Shown piece by piece: positions 1 through 10,300 of a DNA stretch of 64,000 bases (its first letter is position 1; each line of letters opens with the position of its first letter). Below the pieces are notes generated by a model. The model ran no database searches, was not told where the DNA came from, and worked only from the letters and a program-made list of their open reading frames with translations. Source of the DNA: CAZMMV01 sp964637035 (GTDB lineage: Bacteria > Bacillota > Clostridia > Tissierellales > Tissierellaceae); the NCBI GenBank assembly GCA_964637035.1, contig CAZWTU010000002.1, positions 1 to 64,000 of the forward strand. Direction: 5' to 3'. Position numbers and translations under genes: made by a program.

Positions 1-49
1 ATCTGATATAATATATATGGGAGAGAAATAAGGATTAAAGGATGATAAA

Positions 50-1924
50 ATGATAGAACTAGAAGACAAATTAAAAAAACTACCTGATGAACCAGGCGCA
101 TATATAATGAAGGATAAAAGTGGGGAGATTATTTATGTGGGAAAAGCTATATCCTTAAAGAATAGGGTCAGACAATACTTTCAATCTGGGAAAAACAATC
201 CTCCTAAGGTCAATGCTATGATAAGAAATATTTATGATTTTGAATATATTATAGTGGATAATGAAATTGAAGCATTAATTTTAGAAGCTAATCTTATAAA
301 AAAACACAGGCCAAAATATAATATATTATTAAGGGATGACAAACAATATCCTTATATAAAGGTAACAGTAAATGAATCATATCCAAGAGTCATGAAGACT
401 AGGGAAGTTATAAAGGATGGAGCCAAGTATTTTGGACCCTATCCAAGTGTTTATGCAGTAAATGATGCCATTGATATAATAAGGGAGATATATCCCCTAA
501 GGACTTGCAACAGAAATTTGGATAGAGTCATAGGAAAGTCAAGACCATGCTTGAACTATTATATAGGTAAGTGCTTAGGACCCTGCCAAGGAAATGTGGA
601 TAAGGCCATGTATATGAAAATGGTAGATGAAGTTTTATTATTTTTGTCTGGTAAAAAGGATGAACTAATTGATATAATGGAAGACAAGATGGAAAAAGCT
701 TCTCAAGGCTTAGAATTTGAACTGGCAGCAAAATATAGGGATCAAATTAGCTCCTTAAATGTCCTGCATGAAAAACAAAAAATAATATCAACCAATAGCC
801 TAGATCAAGATGTAATTGGTATGGCTAGGGGAATAGAAGAGGTATGTGTTCAAGTTTTTTTTATTAGAAGTGGAAAAATATTGGGAAGAGAACATTTTAT
901 GATAGAGGATACATTTGAAGAAGATAAAATGGAAATAATAAGTTCTTTTATAAAACAATTCTATATAGGGTCAGCCTATATTCCTAGGGAGATTATTATA
1001 GAAGAAGATATAAATGACATAGACACCATATCCAAATGGCTAAGTGAAAAGAAAAATCAAAAGGTAAATATCCTAATACCAAAACGTGGAGATAAATTAA
1101 AATTAGTTAAAATGGTAAAAAAGAACGCTTTTGATATGTTGAATCAACATGGGGATAAGTTTATAAAAAAAGCAAGGCATAATCAAAAATCCTTAGAGGA
1201 AATACAAAAAGCATTATCTATTGAAGATAATTTAAATAGAATAGAAGCCTTTGATATTTCTAATATAAGTGGGGTTGAGTCTGTTGGTTCTATGGTAGTA
1301 TTTGAAAAGGGAGAGGCAAAAAAATCCGACTATAGAAGATTTAAAATTAGAAGTGTAACTACTCCAGATGATTATGCAAGTATGGAAGAAATTTTGACTA
1401 GAAGATTTACTAGAGGCATAGAAGAAAGAGAAATGCTAAGGGATAATAAAATTAAAGTAAAGGGATTTTCCAATTTTCCCGATTTAATAATGATGGATGG
1501 GGGCAAGGGGCAAGTTAATGTAGCCCTAAGGGTGTTGTATGATTTGAATATCAATATTCCTGTATGTGGGCTTGTAAAGGATGAATTTCACAATACTAGG
1601 GGAATTATATACAATAATAAGGAAATAAAGCTAGATACAGATTCTCTAGGTTTTAGGCTTATTTATAAAATACAAGATGAAGCCCATAGATTTGCAATAT
1701 CATATCATAGATCTCTTAGAAGTAAGAAAATGTTTAAATCCCAATTAGATGATATAAAGGGTATTGGGGAAAAAAGGAAGATGGAATTATTAAAACATTT
1801 TGGTAGTATAAATAAAATTAAAACTGCTTCAATAGAAGAGCTTGTTAAAGTAAAGGGTATGAATAAATTAGTTGCAGGCGAATTATATAATCATTTTCAT
1901 AAAGAAAAGGGGGAAAAACAATGA
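50..1924 (+). CDS. uvrC: UvrABC excinuclease subunit C
   Basis: Dual-incision nuclease subunit of nucleotide excision repair, recruited by UvrB to cut both sides of a lesion. The 624-residue length is normal for the family. Seen in order: a GIY-YIG nuclease domain (about residues 13-90, with PGAYIM and YVGKA), four cysteines at 153, 167, 175 and 179 in the pattern expected for the UvrC iron-sulfur site, a UVR motif that contacts UvrB (about 205-240), the RNase H-like endonuclease domain (about 380-545, with FDISNISG and MMDGGKGQ), and a C-terminal helix-hairpin-helix pair (about 570-620). The ATG follows an AAGGATG ribosome site. A TATAAT -10-like hexamer lies at 7-12; its -35 would fall at or before the window edge. 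The stop overlaps the next start in an ATGA, implying translational coupling to the PspC gene. Confidence 0.97.
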   Translation: MIELEDKLKKLPDEPGAYIMKDKSGEIIYVGKAISLKNRVRQYFQSGKNNPPKVNAMIRNIYDFEYIIVDNEIEALILEANLIKKHRPKYNILLRDDKQYPYIKVTVNESYPRVMKTREVIKDGAKYFGPYPSVYAVNDAIDIIREIYPLRTCNRNLDRVIGKSRPCLNYYIGKCLGPCQGNVDKAMYMKMVDEVLLFLSGKKDELIDIMEDKMEKASQGLEFELAAKYRDQISSLNVLHEKQKIISTNSLDQDVIGMARGIEEVCVQVFFIRSGKILGREHFMIEDTFEEDKMEIISSFIKQFYIGSAYIPREIIIEEDINDIDTISKWLSEKKNQKVNILIPKRGDKLKLVKMVKKNAFDMLNQHGDKFIKKARHNQKSLEEIQKALSIEDNLNRIEAFDISNISGVESVGSMVVFEKGEAKKSDYRRFKIRSVTTPDDYASMEEILTRRFTRGIEEREMLRDNKIKVKGFSNFPDLIMMDGGKGQVNVALRVLYDLNINIPVCGLVKDEFHNTRGIIYNNKEIKLDTDSLGFRLIYKIQDEAHRFAISYHRSLRSKKMFKSQLDDIKGIGEKRKMELLKHFGSINKIKTASIEELVKVKGMNKLVAGELYNHFHKEKGEKQ

Positions 1925-2112
1925 AAAAATTATATTTATCAGAAACAGATAAAAAATTATGTGGTGTTTGTGGTGGCATAGGAGAGTATTTTGAGATAGA
2001 TACTACACTAGTTAGGCTTGTTTGGGTATTATTTGCTATTTTTACTGCTGGCTTTGGTGGTTTGTTAGCCTATATAATAGCTTGTATGATTATTCCAAAA
2101 AGAGTTTATTAA
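1921..2112 (+). CDS. PspC-domain small membrane protein
   Basis: A 63-residue protein that is almost entirely one PspC domain: a basic N-terminus, the conserved core LCGVCGGIGEYF (about residues 13-24), then a long hydrophobic segment (about 33-58) likely to span the membrane. PspC-family proteins are linked to envelope stress responses in other bacteria, but stand-alone short forms like this have no proven role. The start codon sits inside the uvrC stop (ATGA), so the two are probably co-transcribed and coupled. The stop codon lies in the left arm of a strong terminator. Confidence 0.85.
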   Translation: MKKLYLSETDKKLCGVCGGIGEYFEIDTTLVRLVWVLFAIFTAGFGGLLAYIIACMIIPKRVY

Positions 2113-2132
2113 TACAATAAACTCTTTTTAGT
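2097..2132 (+). terminator. Rho-independent terminator after uvrC-pspC
   Basis: A 14-bp inverted repeat, 2097-2110 with 2116-2129, has a 5-base loop and ends in a T run. It closes the uvrC-pspC unit. Confidence 0.85.
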
Positions 2133-2148
2133 TTTCTTATTACAAAGA

Positions 2149-2177
2149 TTGACATTAAGCTTTTTATTTCATATACT
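2149..2177 (+). promoter_or_regulatory. Sigma-A promoter for nifJ
   Basis: TTGACA at 2149-2154 and TATACT at 2172-2177 are separated by exactly 17 bases. This is a near-consensus vegetative promoter about 115 bases ahead of the nifJ start, just past the preceding terminator. Confidence 0.75.
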
Positions 2178-2292
2178 TATGTTGTGACAAATAACAACAA
2201 ACAATAAATATTCAAAAGTAAGGACAGGAGTGTTAAATATTATACAATCCTTGCTTTATCTGAATAGATATTTTAAATTAAGGAGGTTTACA

Positions 2293-5200
2293 ATGGGAAA
2301 AACAATGAAGACCATGGATGGAAATACGGCTGCATCACATGTGGCCTATGCTTTTACTGATGTAGCTGCAATCTATCCTATTACACCATCATCAACAATG
2401 GCAGAATTAGTAGACGAATGGTCTGCCAATGAAAGAAAAAACATATTTAATCAAGAAGTGTTAGTTAGTGAAATGCAATCTGAGGCAGGTGCGGCAGGTG
2501 CTGTACACGGTTCACTATCAGCTGGAGCTTTAACCACTACATTTACTGCTTCACAGGGATTATTACTTATGGTTCCAAATATGTATAAAATGGCTGGGGA
2601 ACTTTTACCTGCAGTATTTCATGTTACAGCTAGGGCTATAGCAGGCCATGCCCTAAGTATATTTGGTGATCATCAAGACGTTATGGCAACAAGACAAACA
2701 GGATTTGCATTACTAGCTTCAAGTAGTGTTCAAGAAGTAATGGACTTAGCAGGGGTAGCACATTTATCTGCTATAAAAGGTAAAGTACCGTTCTTACACT
2801 TTTTCGATGGATTTAGAACAAGTCATGAAATTCAAAAAGTTGAAGTAATGGATTATAATGATTTAGAAGAATTAGTTGATTATGACGCATTAAATGACTT
2901 TAGGCAAAGGGCATTAAATCCTAACAAACCCTATACAAAGGGAACAGCACAAAACCCAGATATTTATTTCCAAGCTTTAGAAGCGGCTAATCCATACTAT
3001 GATAATATAGTTGGAATAGTAGAAGAATATATGGCTGAAATCAGTAAAATAACTGGAAGAGACTACAAGCCATTTAATTATTATGGTCATCCAGAAGCTG
3101 AAAAAATAATAGTTGCTATGGGTTCTGTTACAGAAACTATAGAAGAAACTATTGACTACTTAATGGAAAAGGGAGAAAAAGTAGGACTTATAAAGGTTCA
3201 CTTATATAGACCTTTCTCTCCAGAGCATTTCTTTAATGTACTACCTAAGAGCGTAAAGAAAATTGCAGTATTAGACAGAACTAAGGAAAAAGGTGCAGTT
3301 GCTGAACCACTACACTTAGATGTTAAAAATATATTTTATGATTCAGATATAAGGCCAGTAATAGTTGGTGGCAGATATGGACTTGGTTCAAAAGACACAA
3401 CACCATCACAAATAAAAACAGTATTTGATAACCTAGATGCAGATAAACCAAGAGATAGATTTACTATTGGAATAAATGACGATGTAACAAATTTATCTTT
3501 AGAAATAAAAGAAGAAATAAAAACTGAACCAGAGGGAACAATTAAATGTAAGTTCTGGGGATTCGGTTCTGACGGAACAGTTGGAGCAAATAAAAGTGCG
3601 ATTAAAATAATTGGTGACGATACTGATATGTATGCTCAAGGATATTTTTCCTATGACAGTAAAAAGTCTGGTGGGGTTACTATTTCTCACTTGAGATTTG
3701 GTGATCAACCAATAAAATCAACTTATTTAATATCAGATGCTGACTTTATTTCTTGTTCAAAGCAATCCTATGTATATCAGTATGATTTATTAAAAGGATT
3801 AAAGGATGGAGGATCATTCCTATTAAACTGTACTTGGAATAGAGAAGAACTTGAGGCTAATCTTCCTGGGAAAATGAAAAAATACATTGCTGAACACAAT
3901 ATTAATTTTCATACAATAAATGCTACTAAATTAGCTATGGATATTGGTTTAGGTGGAAGAATAAATATGATAATGCAAGCAGCATTCTTTAAATTATCAG
4001 AAGTACTTCCTTTAGATGAGGCAATTGATCATCTAAAAAGATCAATAGTAGAAGCCTATGGAATTCAAGGTGAAGACATAGTAAATATGAACTATGAAGC
4101 ATTAGATAAAGGAATAAATAACTTAGTAAAAATAGAGATTCCAGAAGACTGGAAAAATGCTACAGCAGATATAGAAGATAAAAAAGGAGTACCAGATTTT
4201 ATTAAGGAAATACTAGACCCAATGGTTAGACAAGAAGGAGACAACCTACCTGTAAGTACTTTTGTAGGTAGAGAAGATGGTTCTTTCCCACATGGAACTG
4301 CAGCATATGAAAAAAGAGGAATTGCAGTAGAAGTACCACATTGGATAGAGGAAAATTGTATACAGTGTAATCAATGTGCCTTTGTTTGTCCTCATGCAGT
4401 TATTAGACCTTTCTTAGTAAATGAAGAGGAAAAAGGAAATGCACCGGAAAGTTTTGAAACAATTAAAGCTACAGGAAAAGGCTTTGAAGAAGTAGAATTC
4501 CGTATTCAAATCAGTCCATTAGACTGTACAGGTTGCGGTAACTGTGCTGATATATGTCCAGCTAAGAATAAAGCTTTAGTTATGACACCATTTGAAGAAG
4601 AACTTGAAGTTGAATCAAAGAATTGGGAATTTGCTATGACAGTAGAACCTAAAACTGACTTAATGAATGAATTTAGCATTAAGGGAAGTCAATTCCAAGA
4701 ACCATTACTTCAATTCTCAGGAGCATGTGCTGGTTGTGGAGAAACTCCATATGCAAAACTTGTTACCCAACTATTTGGAGATAGAATGATGATAGCAAAT
4801 GCTACAGGCTGTACATCAATTTGGGGTGCTTCAGCACCATCTATGCCATATTGTACAAACAAAGAAGGCAAAGGACCTTCCTGGGCAAATTCATTATTTG
4901 AAGATAATGCAGAATATGGATATGGTATGTTTATAGCTGTTAAGCAGATGAGAGACAAATTAGATATATTAATGAAAGAATTCGTAAAGTTAAATCTAGA
5001 TGAAGAATTAACTGGATACTTTAACGATTGGTTAGAAGGTAAAAATGATGCTAAAGCCTCAAAAGCTGCAACAGGTATGATTTTACCTAGATTAAACAAG
5101 GATATAAAAGATGAAAGAGGAAAAGAAATCCTGGAAGAAATTCAAGAGCTTAAGGACTATCTAATCAAGAGGTCCATGTGGATATTTGGTGGAGACGGTT

Positions 5201-5814
5201 GGGCTTATGATATAGGATTTGGTGGACTTGATCATGTATTAGCTTCAGGTGATGATGTTAATATATTAGTGTTTGATACGGAAGTATATTCAAATACTGG
5301 AGGGCAATCATCTAAGGCAACACCTACAGCAGCAGTAGCTAAATTTGCAGCAGCAGGTAAAAGGGTAACTAAGAAAAACTTAGGACTTATGATGACATCT
5401 TATGGATATGTTTATGTAGCTCAAGTAGCCATGGGAGCCAATATGAATCAGCTTACTAGAGCATTAAAAGAAGCAGAATCATATGATGGACCATCCCTAA
5501 TTATAGCTTATGCACCATGTATAAACCATGGAATAAGATCAGGTATGGGGACCACTATAAGACAAGAGAAAAAGGCAGTAGATACAGGATATTGGCATCT
5601 ATATAGATTTGACCCAAGACTTAAAGACGAAGGCAAGAATCCATTTGTTCTTGACTCAAAAGAACCAACTGAACCATTTATGGACTTTATCGAATCTGAG
5701 GTTAGATATACTTCACTTAGGAAGACATTCCCAGAAGTAGCAGATGAATTATTCAAAGCGGCAGAAAAAGATGCTAATACAAGATACCAACAATATAAAA
5801 AGTTAGCAGAATAA
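2293..5814 (+). CDS. nifJ: Pyruvate:ferredoxin (flavodoxin) oxidoreductase, single-chain
   Basis: Oxidises pyruvate with CoA to acetyl-CoA and CO2 while reducing ferredoxin; a central cytoplasmic enzyme of anaerobic fermentation. The 1173-residue chain has the usual fused order: N-terminal pyruvate-binding domain with YPITPSSTMAEL, middle domains, a double [4Fe-4S] ferredoxin domain (CIQCNQCAFVCP and CTGCGNCADICP), and a C-terminal thiamine-diphosphate domain with CAGCGETPY and the GGDGWAYDIGFGG / SNTGGQSSK stretch. An in-frame GTG at 2230 would add 21 residues, but a perfect AGGAGG at 2281-2286 sets the start at ATG 2293, and the protein then begins MGKTMKTMDGN as in relatives. It is monocistronic between its own promoter and terminator, fitting high expression. 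Confidence 0.97.
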   Translation: MGKTMKTMDGNTAASHVAYAFTDVAAIYPITPSSTMAELVDEWSANERKNIFNQEVLVSEMQSEAGAAGAVHGSLSAGALTTTFTASQGLLLMVPNMYKMAGELLPAVFHVTARAIAGHALSIFGDHQDVMATRQTGFALLASSSVQEVMDLAGVAHLSAIKGKVPFLHFFDGFRTSHEIQKVEVMDYNDLEELVDYDALNDFRQRALNPNKPYTKGTAQNPDIYFQALEAANPYYDNIVGIVEEYMAEISKITGRDYKPFNYYGHPEAEKIIVAMGSVTETIEETIDYLMEKGEKVGLIKVHLYRPFSPEHFFNVLPKSVKKIAVLDRTKEKGAVAEPLHLDVKNIFYDSDIRPVIVGGRYGLGSKDTTPSQIKTVFDNLDADKPRDRFTIGINDDVTNLSLEIKEEIKTEPEGTIKCKFWGFGSDGTVGANKSAIKIIGDDTDMYAQGYFSYDSKKSGGVTISHLRFGDQPIKSTYLISDADFISCSKQSYVYQYDLLKGLKDGGSFLLNCTWNREELEANLPGKMKKYIAEHNINFHTINATKLAMDIGLGGRINMIMQAAFFKLSEVLPLDEAIDHLKRSIVEAYGIQGEDIVNMNYEALDKGINNLVKIEIPEDWKNATADIEDKKGVPDFIKEILDPMVRQEGDNLPVSTFVGREDGSFPHGTAAYEKRGIAVEVPHWIEENCIQCNQCAFVCPHAVIRPFLVNEEEKGNAPESFETIKATGKGFEEVEFRIQISPLDCTGCGNCADICPAKNKALVMTPFEEELEVESKNWEFAMTVEPKTDLMNEFSIKGSQFQEPLLQFSGACAGCGETPYAKLVTQLFGDRMMIANATGCTSIWGASAPSMPYCTNKEGKGPSWANSLFEDNAEYGYGMFIAVKQMRDKLDILMKEFVKLNLDEELTGYFNDWLEGKNDAKASKAATGMILPRLNKDIKDERGKEILEEIQELKDYLIKRSMWIFGGDGWAYDIGFGGLDHVLASGDDVNILVFDTEVYSNTGGQSSKATPTAAVAKFAAAGKRVTKKNLGLMMTSYGYVYVAQVAMGANMNQLTRALKEAESYDGPSLIIAYAPCINHGIRSGMGTTIRQEKKAVDTGYWHLYRFDPRLKDEGKNPFVLDSKEPTEPFMDFIESEVRYTSLRKTFPEVADELFKAAEKDANTRYQQYKKLAE

Positions 5815-5847
5815 TAGCTAACAAAAATAATAATTAACATAAATAAG

Positions 5848-5880
5848 AAAGGTTATCCTTTTATTAGGATAGCCTTTTTT
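5848..5880 (+). terminator. Terminator of nifJ
   Basis: An 11-bp stem (5848-5858 with 5868-5878, one G-T pair) is followed by a T run. Confidence 0.85.
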
Positions 5881-5957
5881 ATAAACTTATGATATATAAT
5901 ATGAAAATTATTACATATTAACTGTTTCTTAACCTGGTTATAAAAAGGAGGGTTAAT

Positions 5958-7235
5958 TTGAGCCAAAGACGAATAAGAAGAATTATAGCCACTGTGGTTA
6001 TAATATTATTATCAATATTTATAATAGAAAGAATTTATAATAATAGGGCTGAATTTCAAGTGATAGCAGAGGATGCATCCCATTATGGTATAATAGAAGC
6101 CAAAGTTGAAACTAAGTTAAAAATTCAAGACTTTGATAATTTGTATGATCTTTTAGAAGAAAATTATCCTTTTTTTAAGGTAAATAAACGATTACACGGG
6201 GTAGATTGGTTAGAAAACAAAAAGCAATACAAAAGATTAATTAGAAATACAAAAAATGATGCAGAATTTTTTGTTGCTATGGAAAGAATACTAGGCGATT
6301 TGAATAACGGTCATGTGAAAATATTAAGTGGTGAAGATTTTAAAAAGACTTATATGCATTATTATGAAAAATATGCTCGTTACAATGATTTCAGACAACT
6401 ATATAGGTACGAAGCTATAACTAGTCCTTTTATACTCTATAGATATAATATGGATCAGGGCTTAGACCATGTTGAACTATATGACAAAGATAATTTGATT
6501 ACTAAAATCTTGGAACAAGACCAACTTGCATATATGAAAATCAAATCAATGGCATTTCATGAAAAGGCAGCAGAGGATTATGTTGAAATAAAAGATTTTC
6601 TAAAGGATGTAGAGGATTATGGTAAATTAATCATCGATATAAGAGGAAATACAGGTGGTAATAATAAATACTGGGAAGATTTAGTACAGTTATTAATAGA
6701 CCAACCTTTAAATATGAAATATTATACTTTTTTTAAGAACGGACATAGGCGTGGCAATGATACTTATAAGGTTGATGGGGTAACAACTATTGATTTACTA
6801 GATGAAGAAATACTAAAAGGATTACCAGAAGAAATAGGGGAAGATTTCACCTATTTTAAAAATAATTCTATTCGTATAAATCCTTGGGAAGGCAGCTTAG
6901 ACCCATTAGATAATATAAACTTTAGTGGTAAAATATATTTATTAGTAGATGAAAATGTGTTCTCTGCCTCGGAAGCCTTTGCTTCTTTTGCTAAGGATGC
7001 AGGTTTTGCTACATTAGTTGGTGGAACTACTGGTGGGGATAGGGTCTTTGAGGAAGTCCCAATAACTTATCTCTTACAATCTAAATTTGTAGTCACATAT
7101 AGTAGGGAGATGGGAATCAATGCAGATGGAACTATAAACATGGAAACAAAAACAATTCCCCATATACAAGTAGATCCAACACCTAATGAAGATTTTAATA
7201 AGGATGAATGTATTCAAGCAGTTATTAGGGATTAG
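5958..7235 (+). CDS. S41-family (tail-specific type) peptidase, membrane anchored
   Basis: A 425-residue protein with a basic start and one hydrophobic segment (about residues 9-26), so probably tethered with its catalytic part outside the membrane. The C-terminal half is an S41 peptidase domain: DIRGNTGG near residue 226 and the segment VFSASEAFASFA, in which a serine at 336 or 338 is the likely nucleophile, followed by GGTTGGDR. No PDZ domain is obvious, unlike classical CtpA. Translation starts at TTG 5958 behind AAGGAGGG (5945-5952). The large FtsX-type permease follows after a hairpin. The substrate is unknown. The assignment to S41 is good; any specific role is not. Confidence 0.85.
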   Translation: MSQRRIRRIIATVVIILLSIFIIERIYNNRAEFQVIAEDASHYGIIEAKVETKLKIQDFDNLYDLLEENYPFFKVNKRLHGVDWLENKKQYKRLIRNTKNDAEFFVAMERILGDLNNGHVKILSGEDFKKTYMHYYEKYARYNDFRQLYRYEAITSPFILYRYNMDQGLDHVELYDKDNLITKILEQDQLAYMKIKSMAFHEKAAEDYVEIKDFLKDVEDYGKLIIDIRGNTGGNNKYWEDLVQLLIDQPLNMKYYTFFKNGHRRGNDTYKVDGVTTIDLLDEEILKGLPEEIGEDFTYFKNNSIRINPWEGSLDPLDNINFSGKIYLLVDENVFSASEAFASFAKDAGFATLVGGTTGGDRVFEEVPITYLLQSKFVVTYSREMGINADGTINMETKTIPHIQVDPTPNEDFNKDECIQAVIRD

Positions 7236-7262
7236 CGGAGAAATTGATAATGAATTAAACCT

Positions 7263-7297
7263 ATGCTAGTATGATATTAATAACATCATGCTAGCAT
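7263..7297 (+). repeat. 13-bp inverted repeat between the S41 peptidase and permease genes
   Basis: 7263-7275 pairs with 7285-7297 (one T-G pair) around a 9-base loop, ending 9 bases before the AAGGAGG of the next gene. No T run follows, so it is not a classical terminator. An operator, mRNA-processing site or attenuating hairpin are all possible. Confidence 0.6.
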
Positions 7298-7324
7298 TAA
7301 CCTTATAAGGAGGATGAATTATTT

Positions 7325-10300
7325 GTGATGAAAAGAATTGCTTTTTCAGGTATGAAGGGAAGGAAAAGGGATACTTTCTTATTGGCAACGGTGATTTTTT
7401 TATCCTTTGTTTTTGTAGTCACGGCTATAGTATTTCATGGAAGTTCTGAACAAACAAAAATTGAACAACGAAAACAAGCCTTTGGTCAATGGGAAAATGC
7501 TTATTTCAATGGTAATGAAGAGGTTGGACAAAGACTTAAGAAACTAGACAATGTTGAAAAGATAGGTCAATCAAGAATAGTAGGAAGGTCTAATAGATTA
7601 GGCTTAGTAGGCAGTATAGATGACCAACTAAAGTCAATGGGGAATTTTCAATTCCAATCAGGTAGACTACCAGACAATGAAAATGAAATAGCAATAGAAT
7701 TAAATCAATTAGGTAATTTTCATGAAGAGGTAAAGGTGGGAGATAAGATTTCAGTTGCTATTGATATTACATTAATAGAACTGGGTGATGAGGAAATTTG
7801 GGAAGATATATTTTTATCTTTAGGACCAGAGCTTAGAGATATGGCTAAGGCAGCATCAATTAACCCTTTAGATCCTTATTATGAAACTTTTAGACGTATG
7901 GATTTTGAAGAAATTGAAGATCTTCACTTTTATGAACTATATAATGATTATTGGAATGAGATAGATATATATGGGAGAAACACCCCAGATATGGAATTTT
8001 TTGATGGAACTAGGGTGGATGTAATAAAAGATTATATGCTTTGGTCTATGGATGGGGATGTAGAAAACCTTATAAAGGACATAGAAGAGGTAGGTGTAAA
8101 GAGTAAAGAAAGAGTAATTTTAACAAGGGAAATGACAGTATCTGGAATAATTAATACATATTCTGATAGGTGGGATATAGAGAATTATCCTGTGGCCAAT
8201 GCCTTTATAACAGAAAAAGCGGCGGAAAATTTTATAGAAGGCGGAATCTATAAAACAGAAAAAGCAGCAGTAGAACTCTATAAACCATCTAAAAACTTTT
8301 TTATTGTAGGAGAGCATTCATCACAGGAATTTTATAATGAAAACAAAGATAGCTTTGAAAATTTAAAGAGAAATACATATTCATATCCTAGTAGCGGTGG
8401 TTCAACAGACAATGTATTGACCTATGGAATATTAGCATTTATATTTATAGGGACTATTTTCTCAGTCTTTCAAATATATTTAACTCAAATGAAGAGAAGG
8501 ACAAGAAAATTAGCTCTACTAAAGGCAATAGGTGGAACTAATAAGCAAGTAAGAAAAATATTACTATGGGAAATTTTATTTTTATTGGTAGCTATAGTTC
8601 CATTAAGTATAATTGTAGGATTAATAGGGGTAAAATTAATTATATTCATAATGAATAACTATAGGGGCAGTCAAACCATCTTTTATTTAGATATAAAATT
8701 AGTAACTTTAGGAATATTAGCGGCTATAATATCTGTGTTTGTAGGTATGATGATACCTATGATAAAGTCTATGAGGGTTCCCTTGAGAGGAGATATATCA
8801 GAAGCTCCAAAGCGTAAGAAAAGATCAACTAGGGAAATTATAGGGTCGCAAGAGGATCCTGAAATAAAAAAACAAAGTTTCTCACAAATATCTAATAGGC
8901 ATAATAAATATAGGCGGGGTAAAAATATATTAACTGTAAGTCTGTATACAATTACTATAGTTGTTTTACTTGCAACGATTTTTTCTGGATTTTTATCTTT
9001 TGGAGAATATATAGATATGGTAATAGGCCCTAATAAGCCAGACTATCAACTCAATATAAATTATGGTATGAGGGCTCCAGAGACTAATGATTTAGTAAAT
9101 AAGATTAGACAAGTAAAAGGCATAGAAAATGCCTATGGATATAAGTTTGGTGAGGGGGCATATCTTTGGTATGAGGGGATGGAAAACAATCCAATAATCA
9201 ATTCTTATAAAGACTTATTGACACCACATTTTAAGGAGGAGGTATTTGGTCTACAAGATAATTATGTAAATTTAACAGATAAGACTAGGCATTTAGTTTC
9301 CGAGGGCTTTAAAGTCAGTACTTATGCTGTAGGGGAAGGAAGCTTAGAATATAATAAACTTGTAAACTCTATAAGCCAAGGCCAAATAGATATTAAATCC
9401 TTTGAAAATGGTGATGAAGTAATAGTTTTAATGCCAATCTATAGGAAGTATCAAGGAAATCAGGTGGAAATAGACGGAGCTATATTTGACAATACTAATA
9501 TAAAGAATAGAATGTCAGTCCTATTATCTGAAAGTAATGTCTATGATTTAAGTTATGATTTCCGGGATAAGGAATACTATAATATTAACAAGTATTTAAA
9601 TATAGGGGAGAAAATCCATTTAACCGTGCCAACAGAGGATATTCGGAATAATATTAGGATTAATGATGTAAGATTTATTGATACAAAAGTAGGGGCAATC
9701 ATTAATTACTTTCCTAATAAAGCTATCTGGCCCTTTTCTAATACTATAGAAAATCCACTTATTATAGGATCATATAAACTTATTAATAAAATGTATCCAA
9801 ATTCTAGATGGAATTGGGGTACAGGATTAGGAACAAGGGAAGATTTAGAATCTTTAATAGCTACTTATTATCCTACTAGATATGCAAATACATTGGTTAC
9901 CATATATACTAATAACAATTTTGATGAAATAAAGGATTTCATAGAAATACAAAGAATTGCAAAAGAAGCAAAAACATCTGTGGTAGTTTTAGCAGATAGT
10001 AATAGTGCTTTAAAAGACAAGTCTCTTACAACATCTATAATAATTGGAGTACTGGGAATATCCATAGGCTTAATAACCTTGTTAATACAATACAACACTT
10101 CTTTATCTAATATAGAACAGGAAAGGGAAAGAATTGGAAGCCTACAGGCTTTGGGCGTAGAGGGAGATGGGTTTAAAAAGCTATACCTTGCTACAGGTAT
10201 TAAATATGGACTGATTTCTATAATAATAGGACATATTTTTATAGCCTTAGTGTTAATAATAACTACAATTATAGAAGTAGGTAGTATAAGTTTATTTCTA

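Noticed and set aside
4710..5099. Minus-strand open frame inside nifJ
   Set aside because: It is the reverse-strand shadow of the conserved thiamine-binding domain; the same holds for 5508-5840 minus and 3499-3708 minus.
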